A DNA stretch of 64,000 nt, from NCBI GenBank assembly GCA_031555315.1, contig JAVBUO010000005.1, positions 248,001-312,000 on the forward strand, given 5' to 3'. The DNA is from JAVBJV01 sp031555315. GTDB lineage: Bacteria > Pseudomonadota > Alphaproteobacteria > Acetobacterales > Acetobacteraceae. Both the position numbers and the translations under genes were made by a program. The notes beneath the pieces were generated by a model. That model was not told the DNA's origin and searched no databases. It saw only the letters and a list, made by a program, of their open reading frames with translations. Below are positions 24,704 through 33,025 of the stretch, one piece after another; the stretch's first letter is position 1, and every line of letters starts with the position of its first letter.

Positions 24704-25417
24704 TTACGCGGCGTTGCGCTTGCGGGTGGTGCGCTGTTCGATGCGCTTGTCCACGTGGTCGAGCTTGACGATGCGGTCGACGAAAATCCCCGGCGTGACG
24801 ATGTGGTCCGGGTCGATCTGTCCGGGCTGGACCAGTTCTTCGACCTGCACGACGGTGACTTTTCCCGCTGTTGCCATGATCGGATTGAAATTGCGCGCCG
24901 TCTTGCGGAACACCAGATTGCCCTCGGTGTCGGCCTTCCAGGCATGGACGATCGACAGATCGGCCTTCAAACCGGTTTCCATCACGTGCAGCTTGCCGTC
25001 GAATTCGCGCTGTTCCTTGCCTTCGGAGACCAGCGTGCCGGCGCCGGTGCGGGTGAAGAACGCCGGAATGCCCGCGCCGCCGGCCCGGATACGCTCGGCC
25101 AGCGTGCCCTGCGGATTGAACTCGATTTCCAGTTCACCCGACAGGTACTGTTTGGCAAACAGCGCGTTTTCTCCGACGTAGGAACTGATCATCTTCTTGA
25201 TCTGGCGGGTTTGCAGCAGCACGCCCAGACCTGCGTCGTCGATGCCGGCATTGTTCGACACGACGGTCAGGTTCTTGATGCCGGATGCGCGGATCACGTC
25301 GATCAATGCCTGCGGTATACCGCACAGGCCAAAACCGCCCGACATGATGGTGATGCCGTCGCGCAATACCCCCTGCAGCGCCGCTTCGGCGCTGGGGTAG
25401 ACTTTATTGACTGCCAT
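24704..25417 (-). CDS. scoA: 3-oxoacid CoA-transferase subunit A
   Basis: A 237-residue alpha subunit pairing with scoB. The CoA-binding glycine block is IMSGGFGLCGIPQALIDVI near residue 25; NNAGIDDAGLG, YVGENALFAKQYLSGELEIEF and GGAGIPAFFTRTGAGT follow, all typical of the SCOT/AtoD group. ATG 25417 has an AGGAAGAG box upstream and was chosen over 25441. The 253 bases upstream contain one copy of an interspersed repeat. No regulator is adjacent. Confidence 0.92.
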   Translation of the reverse strand: MAVNKVYPSAEAALQGVLRDGITIMSGGFGLCGIPQALIDVIRASGIKNLTVVSNNAGIDDAGLGVLLQTRQIKKMISSYVGENALFAKQYLSGELEIEFNPQGTLAERIRAGGAGIPAFFTRTGAGTLVSEGKEQREFDGKLHVMETGLKADLSIVHAWKADTEGNLVFRKTARNFNPIMATAGKVTVVQVEELVQPGQIDPDHIVTPGIFVDRIVKLDHVDKRIEQRTTRKRNAA

Positions 25418-25490
25418 TCTCTTCCTGGCTCCGTTCCCCAAGCTAGACCGGTATTCTTACGGCTTCTGCCTGACGGAAGCCAGACCGGAA

Positions 25491-25562
25491 CCTAGAGCAG
25501 ATCGTGACCGGATGTTTCCGCCCGGTCACGTGAAGATGTTCGGCAGATAAAAACCCAGAGCA
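25491..25562 (-). repeat. 72-bp interspersed repeat, copy 1
   Basis: On the minus strand this runs from TGCTCTGGG to CTCTAGG and aligns without gaps to 41444-41515 on the plus strand at roughly 70% identity, with the core CATCTTCACGTGA identical. It contains a stem CGTGACCGG/CCGGTCACG (25503-25531). AGAGCAGATCGTGA occurs again at its other end (25557-25570), giving a direct repeat. Confidence 0.75.
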
Positions 25563-25694
25563 GATCGTGATCGGGACACGCTCTCAGTGCGGAGGTGGTC
25601 GTCTGTCGCAGGGATATCCTGGGCGCTGTATTGATATTCATTATTAATTGCAATATAGAGCTTACCGACACTTTCTCAACCGGAGCATGAAATA

Positions 25695-26237
25695 ATGCGC
25701 GATGTTCCCATACGGATCATGGGCGAAGAGGCCCCAATCGACCTGCTTTACGACCAGGCCGCCGCTTATCACGGGCAGGCGGCGCTCGCGATGCTGGCCA
25801 TCATGTTTCAGGGGCTGCGTGGCGCGCTGACGATGCTGGCGCCGGGGCAGGACCTGAAGCGCAATGAGCTGTCGGTCGTCTGTGGCCATCCGGGACCGGG
25901 GGTGCGTGATGCTTTCGAATTCGTGACCCGCGCGGCAACGCGCGGTGTTTATGACGTGGATCGCACCCTTCCGCTGGCGCGGCTGAATCCGATGGCGAAC
26001 ATCTCGTACAGTTTTCGCCTGATGCATGGGAACAGGACGGTTGTGGCGGCGCTGCGTCCCGGCGTTTTGCCTGCGCGGTTCTTCGAGCTGCTGAACATGC
26101 CCGCCGAACAGCGCTCGCCCGACTGGAAGGGCGAGATCTCGGCCCTGAAGCGCCGGATCGCCGATCATGCCTTGCGGCAAAAACCCGATGATCTGTTCGA
26201 GATGAGCTTGCAGGCCGCCAATGTGGAGGCAGCGTGA
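25695..26237 (+). CDS. Unknown protein, possibly FmdE-like
   Basis: No family is recognised with certainty for this 180-residue protein. It has no signal peptide or membrane helix. The order of blocks - AYHGQAALAMLAIMFQGLRGA near residue 24, ELSVVCGHPGPGVRDAFEFV near 58, and SYSFRLMHGNRTVVAALRPG near 107 - recalls the FmdE fold (HG near the start, a Cys-containing central turn, a beta strand with RTxxVxLxP). The match is loose and the zinc-ribbon tail of FmdE is missing. It is first in an operon with two glutamine-amidotransferase-fold proteins; its stop overlaps the next start (TGATG). A metal- or cofactor-related role is a guess. Confidence 0.55.
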   Translation: MRDVPIRIMGEEAPIDLLYDQAAAYHGQAALAMLAIMFQGLRGALTMLAPGQDLKRNELSVVCGHPGPGVRDAFEFVTRAATRGVYDVDRTLPLARLNPMANISYSFRLMHGNRTVVAALRPGVLPARFFELLNMPAEQRSPDWKGEISALKRRIADHALRQKPDDLFEMSLQAANVEAA

Positions 26238-26890
26238 TGGGGTTACCACGCCAGATCCTGCTGCTGACTTCGGGTTTTACCTATTCCACCAGTACGCCGC
26301 GTATGATGCAGTTGCCCGGCCTGACCGATGTCGTGGTCAGGCGCGATCAGTACGAACTGCCGGATATGGACCTGATGGCGTATGCGGGGGTGCTGATCCC
26401 GACGCATGCCGATCAGCGGGCCCTGTCCGCACCTGCGCGCCGGGCGCAGTTCGCGGCCTATCTGGAACGGGGCGGCACCGTGGTGACCAACGGTCACATC
26501 GTGTATCCGTTCCTGCCGGGGCACAGCATGTTCCAGCCTATTCAGGACTGCACGCTCGCAGACCTGTATGTGCACCGCATGGCCGATCATCCGGTCTGGG
26601 ACGGCGTGAGCGAAGACAGCCTCAGCCTTCGCAAGGGGGTTGCCGGTTTTTACGGCCGCGGCTGGCATCAACCGCCAAAAGGCGCACAGATCGTCAACGC
26701 ACTCGGCCCGCAGCGTTACCCGCTCGACATCATCTGGCAGGTCGGCGCAGGGCGCGTGCTGCTGCATGGCGGCAACGATCTGTGGACGTTCGGCAAGACG
26801 GGAACCGAGATCGTTCCCGGCAACATGGCCGCCCAGCTTCTGACCTGGATACTGCAACCCGCGGAGGATACCGATGTTCGCCGTCATTGA
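26237..26890 (+). CDS. Glutamine amidotransferase-fold protein, ThuA-like (1)
   Basis: A 217-residue protein with the flavodoxin/GATase1-like pattern: an initial strand QILLLTSGFTY, YAGVLIPTHADQRALS, then ERGGTVVTNGHIVYPFLPG, and a late DIIWQVGAGRVLLHGGNDLW. ThuA-like proteins and bacterial GATase1-like domains share this layout. The nucleophilic Cys of a working glutaminase (GxCxG) is absent, so it is not a glutaminase and more likely binds or hydrolyses another ligand. GGAGG lies 7 bases before ATG 26237. It overlaps the downstream, related gene by 17 bases, suggesting tight coupling and perhaps a complex. Confidence 0.6.
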   Translation: MGLPRQILLLTSGFTYSTSTPRMMQLPGLTDVVVRRDQYELPDMDLMAYAGVLIPTHADQRALSAPARRAQFAAYLERGGTVVTNGHIVYPFLPGHSMFQPIQDCTLADLYVHRMADHPVWDGVSEDSLSLRKGVAGFYGRGWHQPPKGAQIVNALGPQRYPLDIIWQVGAGRVLLHGGNDLWTFGKTGTEIVPGNMAAQLLTWILQPAEDTDVRRH

Positions 26891-27509
26891 TGGAGGCACG
26901 TACTATCATTGGGAGACCATTCACGGCGCGCGCTATCGGCATCTGTTCGATCGCGTGATCTACGGCCCGGAACTGACGGCTGGAGCGCTGGAAGACGTGT
27001 CGGTGCTGCTGGTGCCGGACCGGGTGAACCCGCAGATGCTGCGCCCGCATACGGACCTGTTGCTGGCGCACCTGAACCGCGGGCGGACATTGGCGGTTCT
27101 GGGCGAGAACGAGTTCGAGACCTGGTTGCCCGGCACCAACTGCACACCGCGCGAGACGAATTTCTGGTGGTGGCTGGACAAGGACGCCAGGCCCCCACAT
27201 CAGTTCCACCATCCGGATCATGAGCTGTTCACACATATCGCACCGCGCGATACGGTCTGGCATATCCACGGCGTGATGCAGGCGCCCGAAGGCGCGGATG
27301 TAATGGTCAGCGTTCCGCCGGACGGGAAGGATGATGGCGGGGCGCTGCTGTATGACGATCGGGTCAGTTACCCGGGGCGCCTGATTCTCAGCACGCTGGA
27401 CCCTTTCTATCATAATGGCAGCCACTTCATGCCCGCGACGACGCGGATGCTGAACGGTTTCCTGCCGTGGCTGCGCACGCTGGCGCCGCGCGAACGCGCG
27501 GCGGCCTGA
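26874..27509 (+). CDS. Glutamine amidotransferase-fold protein, ThuA-like (2)
   Basis: A 211-residue protein with a similar plan to its upstream neighbour: DVSVLLVPDRVNPQMLRPH, LNRGRTLAVLGENEFETWLPG, a Trp/His-rich middle (NFWWWLDKDARPPHQFHHPDH) and a terminal RLILSTLDPFYHNGSHFMPAT. The many His and Asp residues could bind a metal. There is no glutaminase Cys. A GGAGGATA box precedes ATG 26874. Two non-identical members of one fold in a row suggest a heteromeric enzyme. An isochorismatase-family gene follows after 159 bases. Confidence 0.55.
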   Translation: MFAVIDGGTYYHWETIHGARYRHLFDRVIYGPELTAGALEDVSVLLVPDRVNPQMLRPHTDLLLAHLNRGRTLAVLGENEFETWLPGTNCTPRETNFWWWLDKDARPPHQFHHPDHELFTHIAPRDTVWHIHGVMQAPEGADVMVSVPPDGKDDGGALLYDDRVSYPGRLILSTLDPFYHNGSHFMPATTRMLNGFLPWLRTLAPRERAAA

Positions 27510-27668
27510 CGGCGGGGGGCGGTGTTGTTGCGGCGCTGCCCCCCGTCCGGGCTGGAGCCTGGCGCTGCGGCGAAGAGTGCGTGGCGGTCCATCTTTATCC
27601 GAAGGGGGATTTCATTTCGTATTGCAAAGAAGAATAATGCGCCACGTCTGAAACCGAAGGAGAATGCA

Positions 27669-28214
27669 ATGTCTGCAGCTGGCCGGGCCCTGCTGGTGAT
27701 CGATGTGCAGGAATCTTTCCGCCATCGCCCTTTCTGGACCGAGGACGACCTGCCGGTCTTCATCCGTCATCAGCAGGCGCTGATCGATGGCGCGAAAGCG
27801 CGCGGCATCCCGGTGGTTCAGGTCTTCCACGTTGCCGAGGCCGGGGTGTTCGCCGAGAGTTCGGGGTATGTGACGACGCTCACACCGATCACCATGGCGC
27901 CCGACGCGGTATTCCGCAAACGCCGGCACAGTGCGCTGGTGGGTTCGGGGCTGGATGTCTGGCTGGTGCAGCACGGGATCACCCGGCTGATCGTCTCGGG
28001 CATCCGTACCGAACAGTGCTGCGAGACCACGTCGCGCCATGCATCCGATCTCGGCTACGAGATCGATTTCGTCAGCGAGGCAACCCTGACTTTCGCGATG
28101 ACCGATGTACGGGGTCGAAGCTGGAGCGCCGCCGAGATCAAGGCGCGCACGGAACTGGTGCTGGCCGGGCGTTTCGCCCGCATCGCGACGGTTTCCGAGG
28201 CGTTGACGGGTTGA
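27669..28214 (+). CDS. Isochorismatase-family cysteine hydrolase
   Basis: A 181-residue hydrolase with the Asp-Lys-Cys triad: Asp in ALLVIDVQESF, Lys in the FRKRRHSAL segment, and Cys in GIRTEQCCETTSRHASDLG. The family cleaves amides or enol ethers (nicotinamide, ureidoacrylate, N-carbamoyl compounds, isochorismate). A GAAGGAG box lies 5 bases before the ATG. It may belong with the preceding three-gene operon, where a ligand-binding or hydrolytic pair would fit an amide-catabolic pathway, but the substrate cannot be told from sequence. Confidence 0.85.
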   Translation: MSAAGRALLVIDVQESFRHRPFWTEDDLPVFIRHQQALIDGAKARGIPVVQVFHVAEAGVFAESSGYVTTLTPITMAPDAVFRKRRHSALVGSGLDVWLVQHGITRLIVSGIRTEQCCETTSRHASDLGYEIDFVSEATLTFAMTDVRGRSWSAAEIKARTELVLAGRFARIATVSEALTG

Positions 28215-28250
28215 GTTGACGGCTTCGTTCACAGGGGGCGGCTCGCATAG

Positions 28251-28469
28251 GATGGGGCAGGCGCTGCCGCCAGACAGTGCAGCGGTATCGCGTTGCTTTG
28301 GCCGGGTCGTTTTGTCACGGCCAGTACGGCACAAGAGGTTGGCGGCGGCATCACCGGGACGTTGTCCGAACGCTGGGCGGTATATGCGGACGGTGCATGG
28401 CGGACCGAACTGGACGGCAACGGATTTGGCAGTTGGGTTGCCAATGCCGGCGTGCGGTATGTCTGTTAA
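28251..28469 (+). pseudogene. Remnant of an autotransporter beta-barrel gene
   Basis: The frame ending at TAA 28467-28469 encodes GGGITGTLSERWAVYADGAW followed by RTELDGNGFGSWVANAGVRY and a final VC. Alternating aromatic residues, GxW and the terminal NAGVRY are the signature of the last strands of an autotransporter beta-domain, although the usual terminal Phe is Cys. A stop at 28248 and the lack of any start or upstream passenger show that only the 3' end survives. It is followed by a strong terminator. The frame shown is the remnant; a 85-codon frame on the same strand is unrelated. Confidence 0.65.
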
Positions 28470-28495
28470 GTAGCCGGCAGCGTTGGAGACGATAA

Positions 28496-28520
28496 AAGGG
28501 GCGCCTTTTAGGCGCCCCTT
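28496..28520 (+). terminator. Intrinsic terminator after the autotransporter remnant
   Basis: Perfect 10-bp stem AAGGGGCGCC with its complement and loop TTTTA. The following tract is only two T, so termination strength is uncertain. Confidence 0.75.
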
Positions 28521-28708
28521 CTGCTACGTGGCAGGTGGCATGAAATTATGATTACTGACAAAGACGGCATGAAAGACAGTATGATCGTGAAATGGTTGAT
28601 CTGCGGAAACCTGTTTCAAATGCTTTGAAATTACCGGATTCTATGAAATAGAGAAGCTAGGCAGCACGCGTGGTGGATGTCTGCTTTCAAGAACAGGATT
28701 ATATTGAG

Positions 28709-29272
28709 ATGAACCTGAAGCTCCTTTCTCTTGGCTTTGCCGCGGCGATGGCCCTGAACGGTGCGGCTTTTGCCCAGCAGCGCGGCGCTGCCCCGGCGAC
28801 GCCGCCGGCCGGCCCAGCCCCGACTTTCCCCGGCGGTGCGACATCGGTGACCGAAACGTACGAAAGCTGGATCGTCTCGTGTGGCATCGTCAACAATGCC
28901 AAGCAGTGCCAGGTCGTACAGCGGCTGGTCGACCAGCGCACGGGCCGCACCGTGGTGGCGGTGGAAATGCGCCCCGCTGCGGACGGCAAGGTGCAGGCGA
29001 CGTTCCAGCTGCCGTTCGGGCTGGTGCTGGAGCGCGGTGCGACGACGAAGATCGATGAAACCGTCGGCCCCAACCTGTCGATCCGCACCTGCTATCCGGA
29101 AGGCTGCCAGGCGCCGGTTACTCTGGAAGCGCGCCAGGTGACGGCGCTGCGCAATGGCACGGTGCTGAATCTGAGCGTCGTGGCGGCGGACAGCAATCAG
29201 GACGTGCCGTTCCAGTTGCAGCTGAAGGGGCTGGGCACAGCGCTGGACCGCGCGGCGGCTCTGGGCCGCTGA
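28709..29272 (+). CDS. Invasion-associated locus B (IalB) family periplasmic protein
   Basis: A 187-residue protein with a clear signal peptide (MNLKLLSLGFAAAMALNGAAFAQQ) followed by a Pro/Ala-rich linker and the IalB domain: YESWIVSCGI, KQCQVVQRLVDQRTGRTV, LPFGLVLERG, and CYPEGCQAPVTL with paired cysteines. IalB proteins occur across alphaproteobacteria in the periplasm or outer envelope; the name comes from Bartonella, but in free-living relatives the function is unknown. ATG 28709 was chosen over 28670 for the signal peptide. An acyltransferase gene starts 21 bases downstream on the same strand. Confidence 0.88.
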   Translation: MNLKLLSLGFAAAMALNGAAFAQQRGAAPATPPAGPAPTFPGGATSVTETYESWIVSCGIVNNAKQCQVVQRLVDQRTGRTVVAVEMRPAADGKVQATFQLPFGLVLERGATTKIDETVGPNLSIRTCYPEGCQAPVTLEARQVTALRNGTVLNLSVVAADSNQDVPFQLQLKGLGTALDRAAALGR

Positions 29273-29293
29273 TCAGGGCAGACTGAAGACAGA

Positions 29294-30361
29294 GTGTCCG
29301 ACAGCCAGTCCCGGAAGAACGGACAGACGAAGAGCGCAGATCATGCGGGCAGCCGCCGGTTTCGCGTCGACGTTGAACGGGCCAAGGGGCTGGCTATTTT
29401 TCTGGTGGTGTTCGGGCATGTGATCGCCCGCACCCCGCCCGAGGATGGCGGGTATGGCGTTGTCGATACCTATATGGTGTTGAAACGGGCCATCTACCTC
29501 TTTCACATGCCGTTCTTCATGTACCTGTCGGGGTATGTAAGCTTTCTGTCCGGAGCGGCGCGCATGCCGCTTGCCGCGTTGCCGGGGCTGGTGCGTAAAC
29601 GGTTCGTGCGCTTGCTGCTGCCGTTTTTCGCAATGGGACTGCTGGTGCTGGTGGCCAAACTGCTGGCCGCACACGTCGTGGTAGTCGACAATGTACCTGA
29701 CGGGTTCTGGGGGGGGCTGCGCGATCTGTTCTGGACCACGGCCAGAAGCCCCGCATTGTTTATCTGGTATCTGGCCGTCCTGTTTCTGATCAATGTTCTG
29801 ACGCCGCCCGCTCTGTGGCTGCTGCGTGGACACACCGTGCTGTTGGCCGGGGTGACGCTGCTGCTGTTCTTTCTGCCGTTGCCGGAACGTCTGTTTCTGG
29901 ACCGGTTGGCGATGTTCTGGGTGTTCTTCATGCTGGGAGGACTGGCGGCAGAAGCGGGGGATGCCTGGCCCCGGATGTTGGATCGTTATGCCGCGTTGGC
30001 ACTCGCGTCCCTGGTGCTGGCCGCAGGCATATGCATATGGGTAGATGCGCCGCCGCGACTGGCGATGCTGCTCTGTGGTGTGCTTTCGATTCCGGCTCTG
30101 CACGGACTGGTGAGAATGCCGCTGGTTGCCGCGTTGCCGGCACTGGCCGCGCTGGGCGCCAGCTCGTTCGCGATTTACCTGTTCAACGTGCCGAGCATTG
30201 GGGTCGCCAAGGCATTGCTGTTGCGGGTTATGGATTGGGGCGGGCTGCAGTTCATCGTCGTTGCGCCGCTGCTGCTGGGGGCTGGGCTTTTGTTGCCGGT
30301 TCTGCTCCGGTACGGTTGGACGCAGCTTCAGTGTTTGCGCCGTAGCCAGACGGTGAAGTGA
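29294..30361 (+). CDS. Membrane acyltransferase, sugar O-acetyltransferase-like
   Basis: A 355-residue, roughly ten-helix membrane protein starting at GTG 29294. It begins FRVDVERAKGLAIFLVVFGHVIA, with R/H and a conserved Lys typical of acyltransferase family 3 (fucose O-acetyltransferase-like), and has FHMPFFMYLSGYVSFL and SSFAIYLFNVPSI. It likely acetylates an exported glycan at the inner membrane. Its 3' end overlaps the convergent OpgC-like gene by 34 bases. With the following two genes it forms a small group of polysaccharide-modifying membrane proteins. Confidence 0.82.
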   Translation: MSDSQSRKNGQTKSADHAGSRRFRVDVERAKGLAIFLVVFGHVIARTPPEDGGYGVVDTYMVLKRAIYLFHMPFFMYLSGYVSFLSGAARMPLAALPGLVRKRFVRLLLPFFAMGLLVLVAKLLAAHVVVVDNVPDGFWGGLRDLFWTTARSPALFIWYLAVLFLINVLTPPALWLLRGHTVLLAGVTLLLFFLPLPERLFLDRLAMFWVFFMLGGLAAEAGDAWPRMLDRYAALALASLVLAAGICIWVDAPPRLAMLLCGVLSIPALHGLVRMPLVAALPALAALGASSFAIYLFNVPSIGVAKALLLRVMDWGGLQFIVVAPLLLGAGLLLPVLLRYGWTQLQCLRRSQTVK

Positions 30362-31479
30362 CCGGCGGTCAGATAGAGCGCAAGCGCTGTCCCCAGTATG
30401 GCGCCATAGGCTGCGATCCCGCCGCCGGCGGCATGAATGGCAAGGCTGATCAGAAAGATCAGCACCGAACCGCAACAGAACATTTCCAGTGAATTGGTGC
30501 CCAGTGCGGCGATCCAGCGCGCCGGTGCGAAGGCGGCGATCCGTGCGGAAGAGGGGGCCAGTGCCAGGATCACATACATCAGCGCGGTAAAATTGATCAG
30601 CCGCACGATGCCGAGCGCGGGTTTCCACGTGCCGGGGATGGCCGATGTGGCGTTACGCAGAAAATCGGGCAGTACGGCATCTCCGACCCACCCCAGCGAC
30701 AGGCGCAGCACGAAGCAGGCCAGTAGCACGATGCAGGCTATGATGAACGGGACACTGCGGACGGCTGGGCGTGTCTGTTCGAGCAGGCGGCGTGTTCCAA
30801 GGAACAGCCCCGCGCAGAACAGTAACTGCCAGCCGGGCGGAAAGAAGGCATGAATACCGGCCCATGTGCCGATATGTGATGTGTCGACAAACTGCGCCCA
30901 TAGCCAGATCGCAACACTGCTGCCGACGGCGAGCCAGGGGGCGCGCTGCCATAACAGCAGCATCGGCGCGGCAAACAGGAGCAGCAGAATGTAGAGATGC
31001 AGGATGTTGAGAAAGAACACCGTCAGCTGTAACGTTGCGATGTTGTACAATATGCTAATGCCATCGCGATGCAGCACTTCGATTCCACTGACATCGGTCC
31101 ATCGTGCCGGTGGTGTGTGGAATTTCTGAATCAGTGCATACAGAAAACCGATCACGATGACGGTGACGGCGTAGGCGACAAAAATCTGTATGGCGCGGCG
31201 CAGTGTGACGGCGATCAGATCCAGAGGTGCTTTGCGCCGCCCTTCCGAGCCGTGCACCAGGCCGAAAACATAACCCGACAGGAAGACGAAAAATTCGGCC
31301 GCGTCCGTCATCTGCACATCGATCAGCAGATACGGGCGAACACTGCCGATATCGCCAAGATGTCGTGCGATCAGATTGACATGATCGACGACGATGAACA
31401 CCAATGCGATTCCTCGCAGAAGGTCGACGAGAACATTGCGCGGGAGCGGGGATTTGGCCGGGCGGGCGGTGTTAGGCAT
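30328..31479 (-). CDS. OpgC-domain membrane protein (glucan succinylation type)
   Basis: A 383-residue membrane protein with about ten hydrophobic segments and the OpgC-type start VDLLRGIALVFIVVDHVNLIA, DAAEFFVFLSGYVFGLVHG and LGTNSLEMFCCGSVLIFL. OpgC succinylates osmoregulated periplasmic glucans in E. coli; relatives modify other glycans. No opgGH genes are in the window, so its glucan substrate is unknown. Start 31479 overlaps the end of the O-antigen-ligase-like gene (stop 31472) on the same strand, implying cotranscription. Confidence 0.82.
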   Translation of the reverse strand: MPNTARPAKSPLPRNVLVDLLRGIALVFIVVDHVNLIARHLGDIGSVRPYLLIDVQMTDAAEFFVFLSGYVFGLVHGSEGRRKAPLDLIAVTLRRAIQIFVAYAVTVIVIGFLYALIQKFHTPPARWTDVSGIEVLHRDGISILYNIATLQLTVFFLNILHLYILLLLFAAPMLLLWQRAPWLAVGSSVAIWLWAQFVDTSHIGTWAGIHAFFPPGWQLLFCAGLFLGTRRLLEQTRPAVRSVPFIIACIVLLACFVLRLSLGWVGDAVLPDFLRNATSAIPGTWKPALGIVRLINFTALMYVILALAPSSARIAAFAPARWIAALGTNSLEMFCCGSVLIFLISLAIHAAGGGIAAYGAILGTALALYLTAGHFTVWLRRKH

Positions 31480-32917
31480 TCTGTCGACGAAGTTCAGTCC
31501 TTTGGTGTTCCGTCTCGTGAAAACTACGGGCAGAAAAAGCTGCGACCCACGAAAAGAACGACAGGGCCGTGGTGGCGATCAGCGTATTATCAGTGATCGA
31601 AAGCAGGGCGAATAGCAGAAAAGCAACACGGAACAGGATTTTTTCATGCCTGAGCATCCGGCGTGACAACAGGGCACACCAGAGAATGATTGTGCCGACC
31701 ATCAGTGTAGAACCGAGCAGACCACCTTCGACTGACAGGCGGAGGTATTCGTTATGCGCCGCTGTCGTGCCGAGCAGGCGCGCGACGGAATCTGATATAT
31801 CGACTACGAATTTCCCGGCCCCGACGCCGTATCCGAACCAGGGGGACTGTTCGATGGCATCGACGAACAGCGGCCACATCAGATCGCGACCCGATACTTG
31901 ATTCACGCTGTCCAGATCGAGCGCGCGGAAACTCCCTGCCGACAACATAACAATCAGCATGCAGACAACACCTGCCAGCATGCCCAGTATCAGCCGGGAT
32001 TTTTCTTTCGTGCCGAAATGCCGTGTATGCGTGAACAGCAGGGCGGCGCAACTGAAGGCAATAGCATAGGCGCTGGGCGCGCGCGCACCAGTTGCCAGCA
32101 GGATGGCGGCAGTTACGGCCGTGATGCAGGCATAACGGGCCCGTCCGCTGCGTAAAAATTCAAGAATACTGGCGGCCAGGGACCAGAGGCAGAAATGTGC
32201 AAGCTGCGGTGCGCTTTTCAACGCCTGCAGGCGTCCGGACTGATCCAGGAGACTGCGCAGACCGAGGCCTTCAAGCAGGATCCCGCCGACCAGATTGATC
32301 ACCGGCATCAGAATGATCATCCAGATAATCGTGTTGTACAGCCGCGGTGGCATGCGCACAAAAGCAAGCAGGAATGGACTGCATCCTCCGATCAGCGAAC
32401 GCAAACTTTCGCCTATCGTCATGCCCAGTCCAAGCCCGCGCGCGATCCCGATACAGAAAATACCAGTGTAGGGAAAAACCGGATTGCTGAGATCTGGGTT
32501 CAGTCCATGACGCAGAATCAGCAGCAGGGACAACAGGATGATCAGCACCTTCTGAAAGCCGACCAGGTCGAGCTGGATACCGAAAATACTTCCCGCCCAG
32601 CCATCCGGCGTCAGTGCGATGATCAGCAATACGACAGCGGTGGCCAAGTGTGGCCATATCAGGCTGAAGACGAGTACTGCCTGCAGCAACAGGAACAGCG
32701 GAAAAAAAAGGAAATTCCCAGGAAAGGCTAAGACGATGATGCACCCGATGATGATATTGGCGAGGAGGCCAAACAATCCGAACAGCGGGGCATTTTGTGT
32801 ATACGCAATGGCATCAAATTTTCGTGGCATTTCAGAATTATCATAAAAACTAAATTGGAATGACAGATTAAAAAAGCGCGTAATGCATTTTTTAGAAAAT
32901 ACTTTTAGTTGCGCCAT
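31472..32917 (-). CDS. O-antigen ligase (Wzy_C/WaaL)-family membrane protein
   Basis: A 481-residue protein with about twelve hydrophobic segments. The large periplasmic loop contains WFGYGVGAGKFVV and TAAHNEYLRLSVEGGLLG, the HNxYL...EGG(L)G pattern that defines the O-antigen ligase superfamily (WaaL, Wzy, teichuronic ligases). It would join or polymerise lipid-linked sugars on the periplasmic side. Length is somewhat greater than WaaL. The start at 32917 lacks a good ribosome binding site; ATG 32830 (MPRKFD) is an alternative. Upstream 84 bases are AT-rich and hold divergent promoters with the GntR gene. Confidence 0.85.
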   Translation of the reverse strand: MAQLKVFSKKCITRFFNLSFQFSFYDNSEMPRKFDAIAYTQNAPLFGLFGLLANIIIGCIIVLAFPGNFLFFPLFLLLQAVLVFSLIWPHLATAVVLLIIALTPDGWAGSIFGIQLDLVGFQKVLIILLSLLLILRHGLNPDLSNPVFPYTGIFCIGIARGLGLGMTIGESLRSLIGGCSPFLLAFVRMPPRLYNTIIWMIILMPVINLVGGILLEGLGLRSLLDQSGRLQALKSAPQLAHFCLWSLAASILEFLRSGRARYACITAVTAAILLATGARAPSAYAIAFSCAALLFTHTRHFGTKEKSRLILGMLAGVVCMLIVMLSAGSFRALDLDSVNQVSGRDLMWPLFVDAIEQSPWFGYGVGAGKFVVDISDSVARLLGTTAAHNEYLRLSVEGGLLGSTLMVGTIILWCALLSRRMLRHEKILFRVAFLLFALLSITDNTLIATTALSFFSWVAAFSARSFHETEHQRTELRRQNA

Positions 32918-33025
32918 GGATGGATATTTTTCAATGCGCTGAATATTGCGTAAACAATTGAAAAGTATTTCAATATTCCCGTCGAATCAGCGATTGTTTC
33001 GTTGGTGACGATAGAAAGACGGATA

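Larger units (their letters stand above)
28215..28708. other. Gap between isochorismatase and ialB genes
   Basis: 494 bases holding the autotransporter remnant (to 28469), a terminator (28496-28520) and then about 190 bases of AT-richer sequence that must contain the ialB promoter. No further gene or RNA is apparent. Confidence 0.5.

Noticed and set aside
28216..28473. 85-codon plus-strand open frame after the isochorismatase gene
   Set aside because: Its product has no domain; the neighbouring frame carries the autotransporter beta-domain remnant instead.
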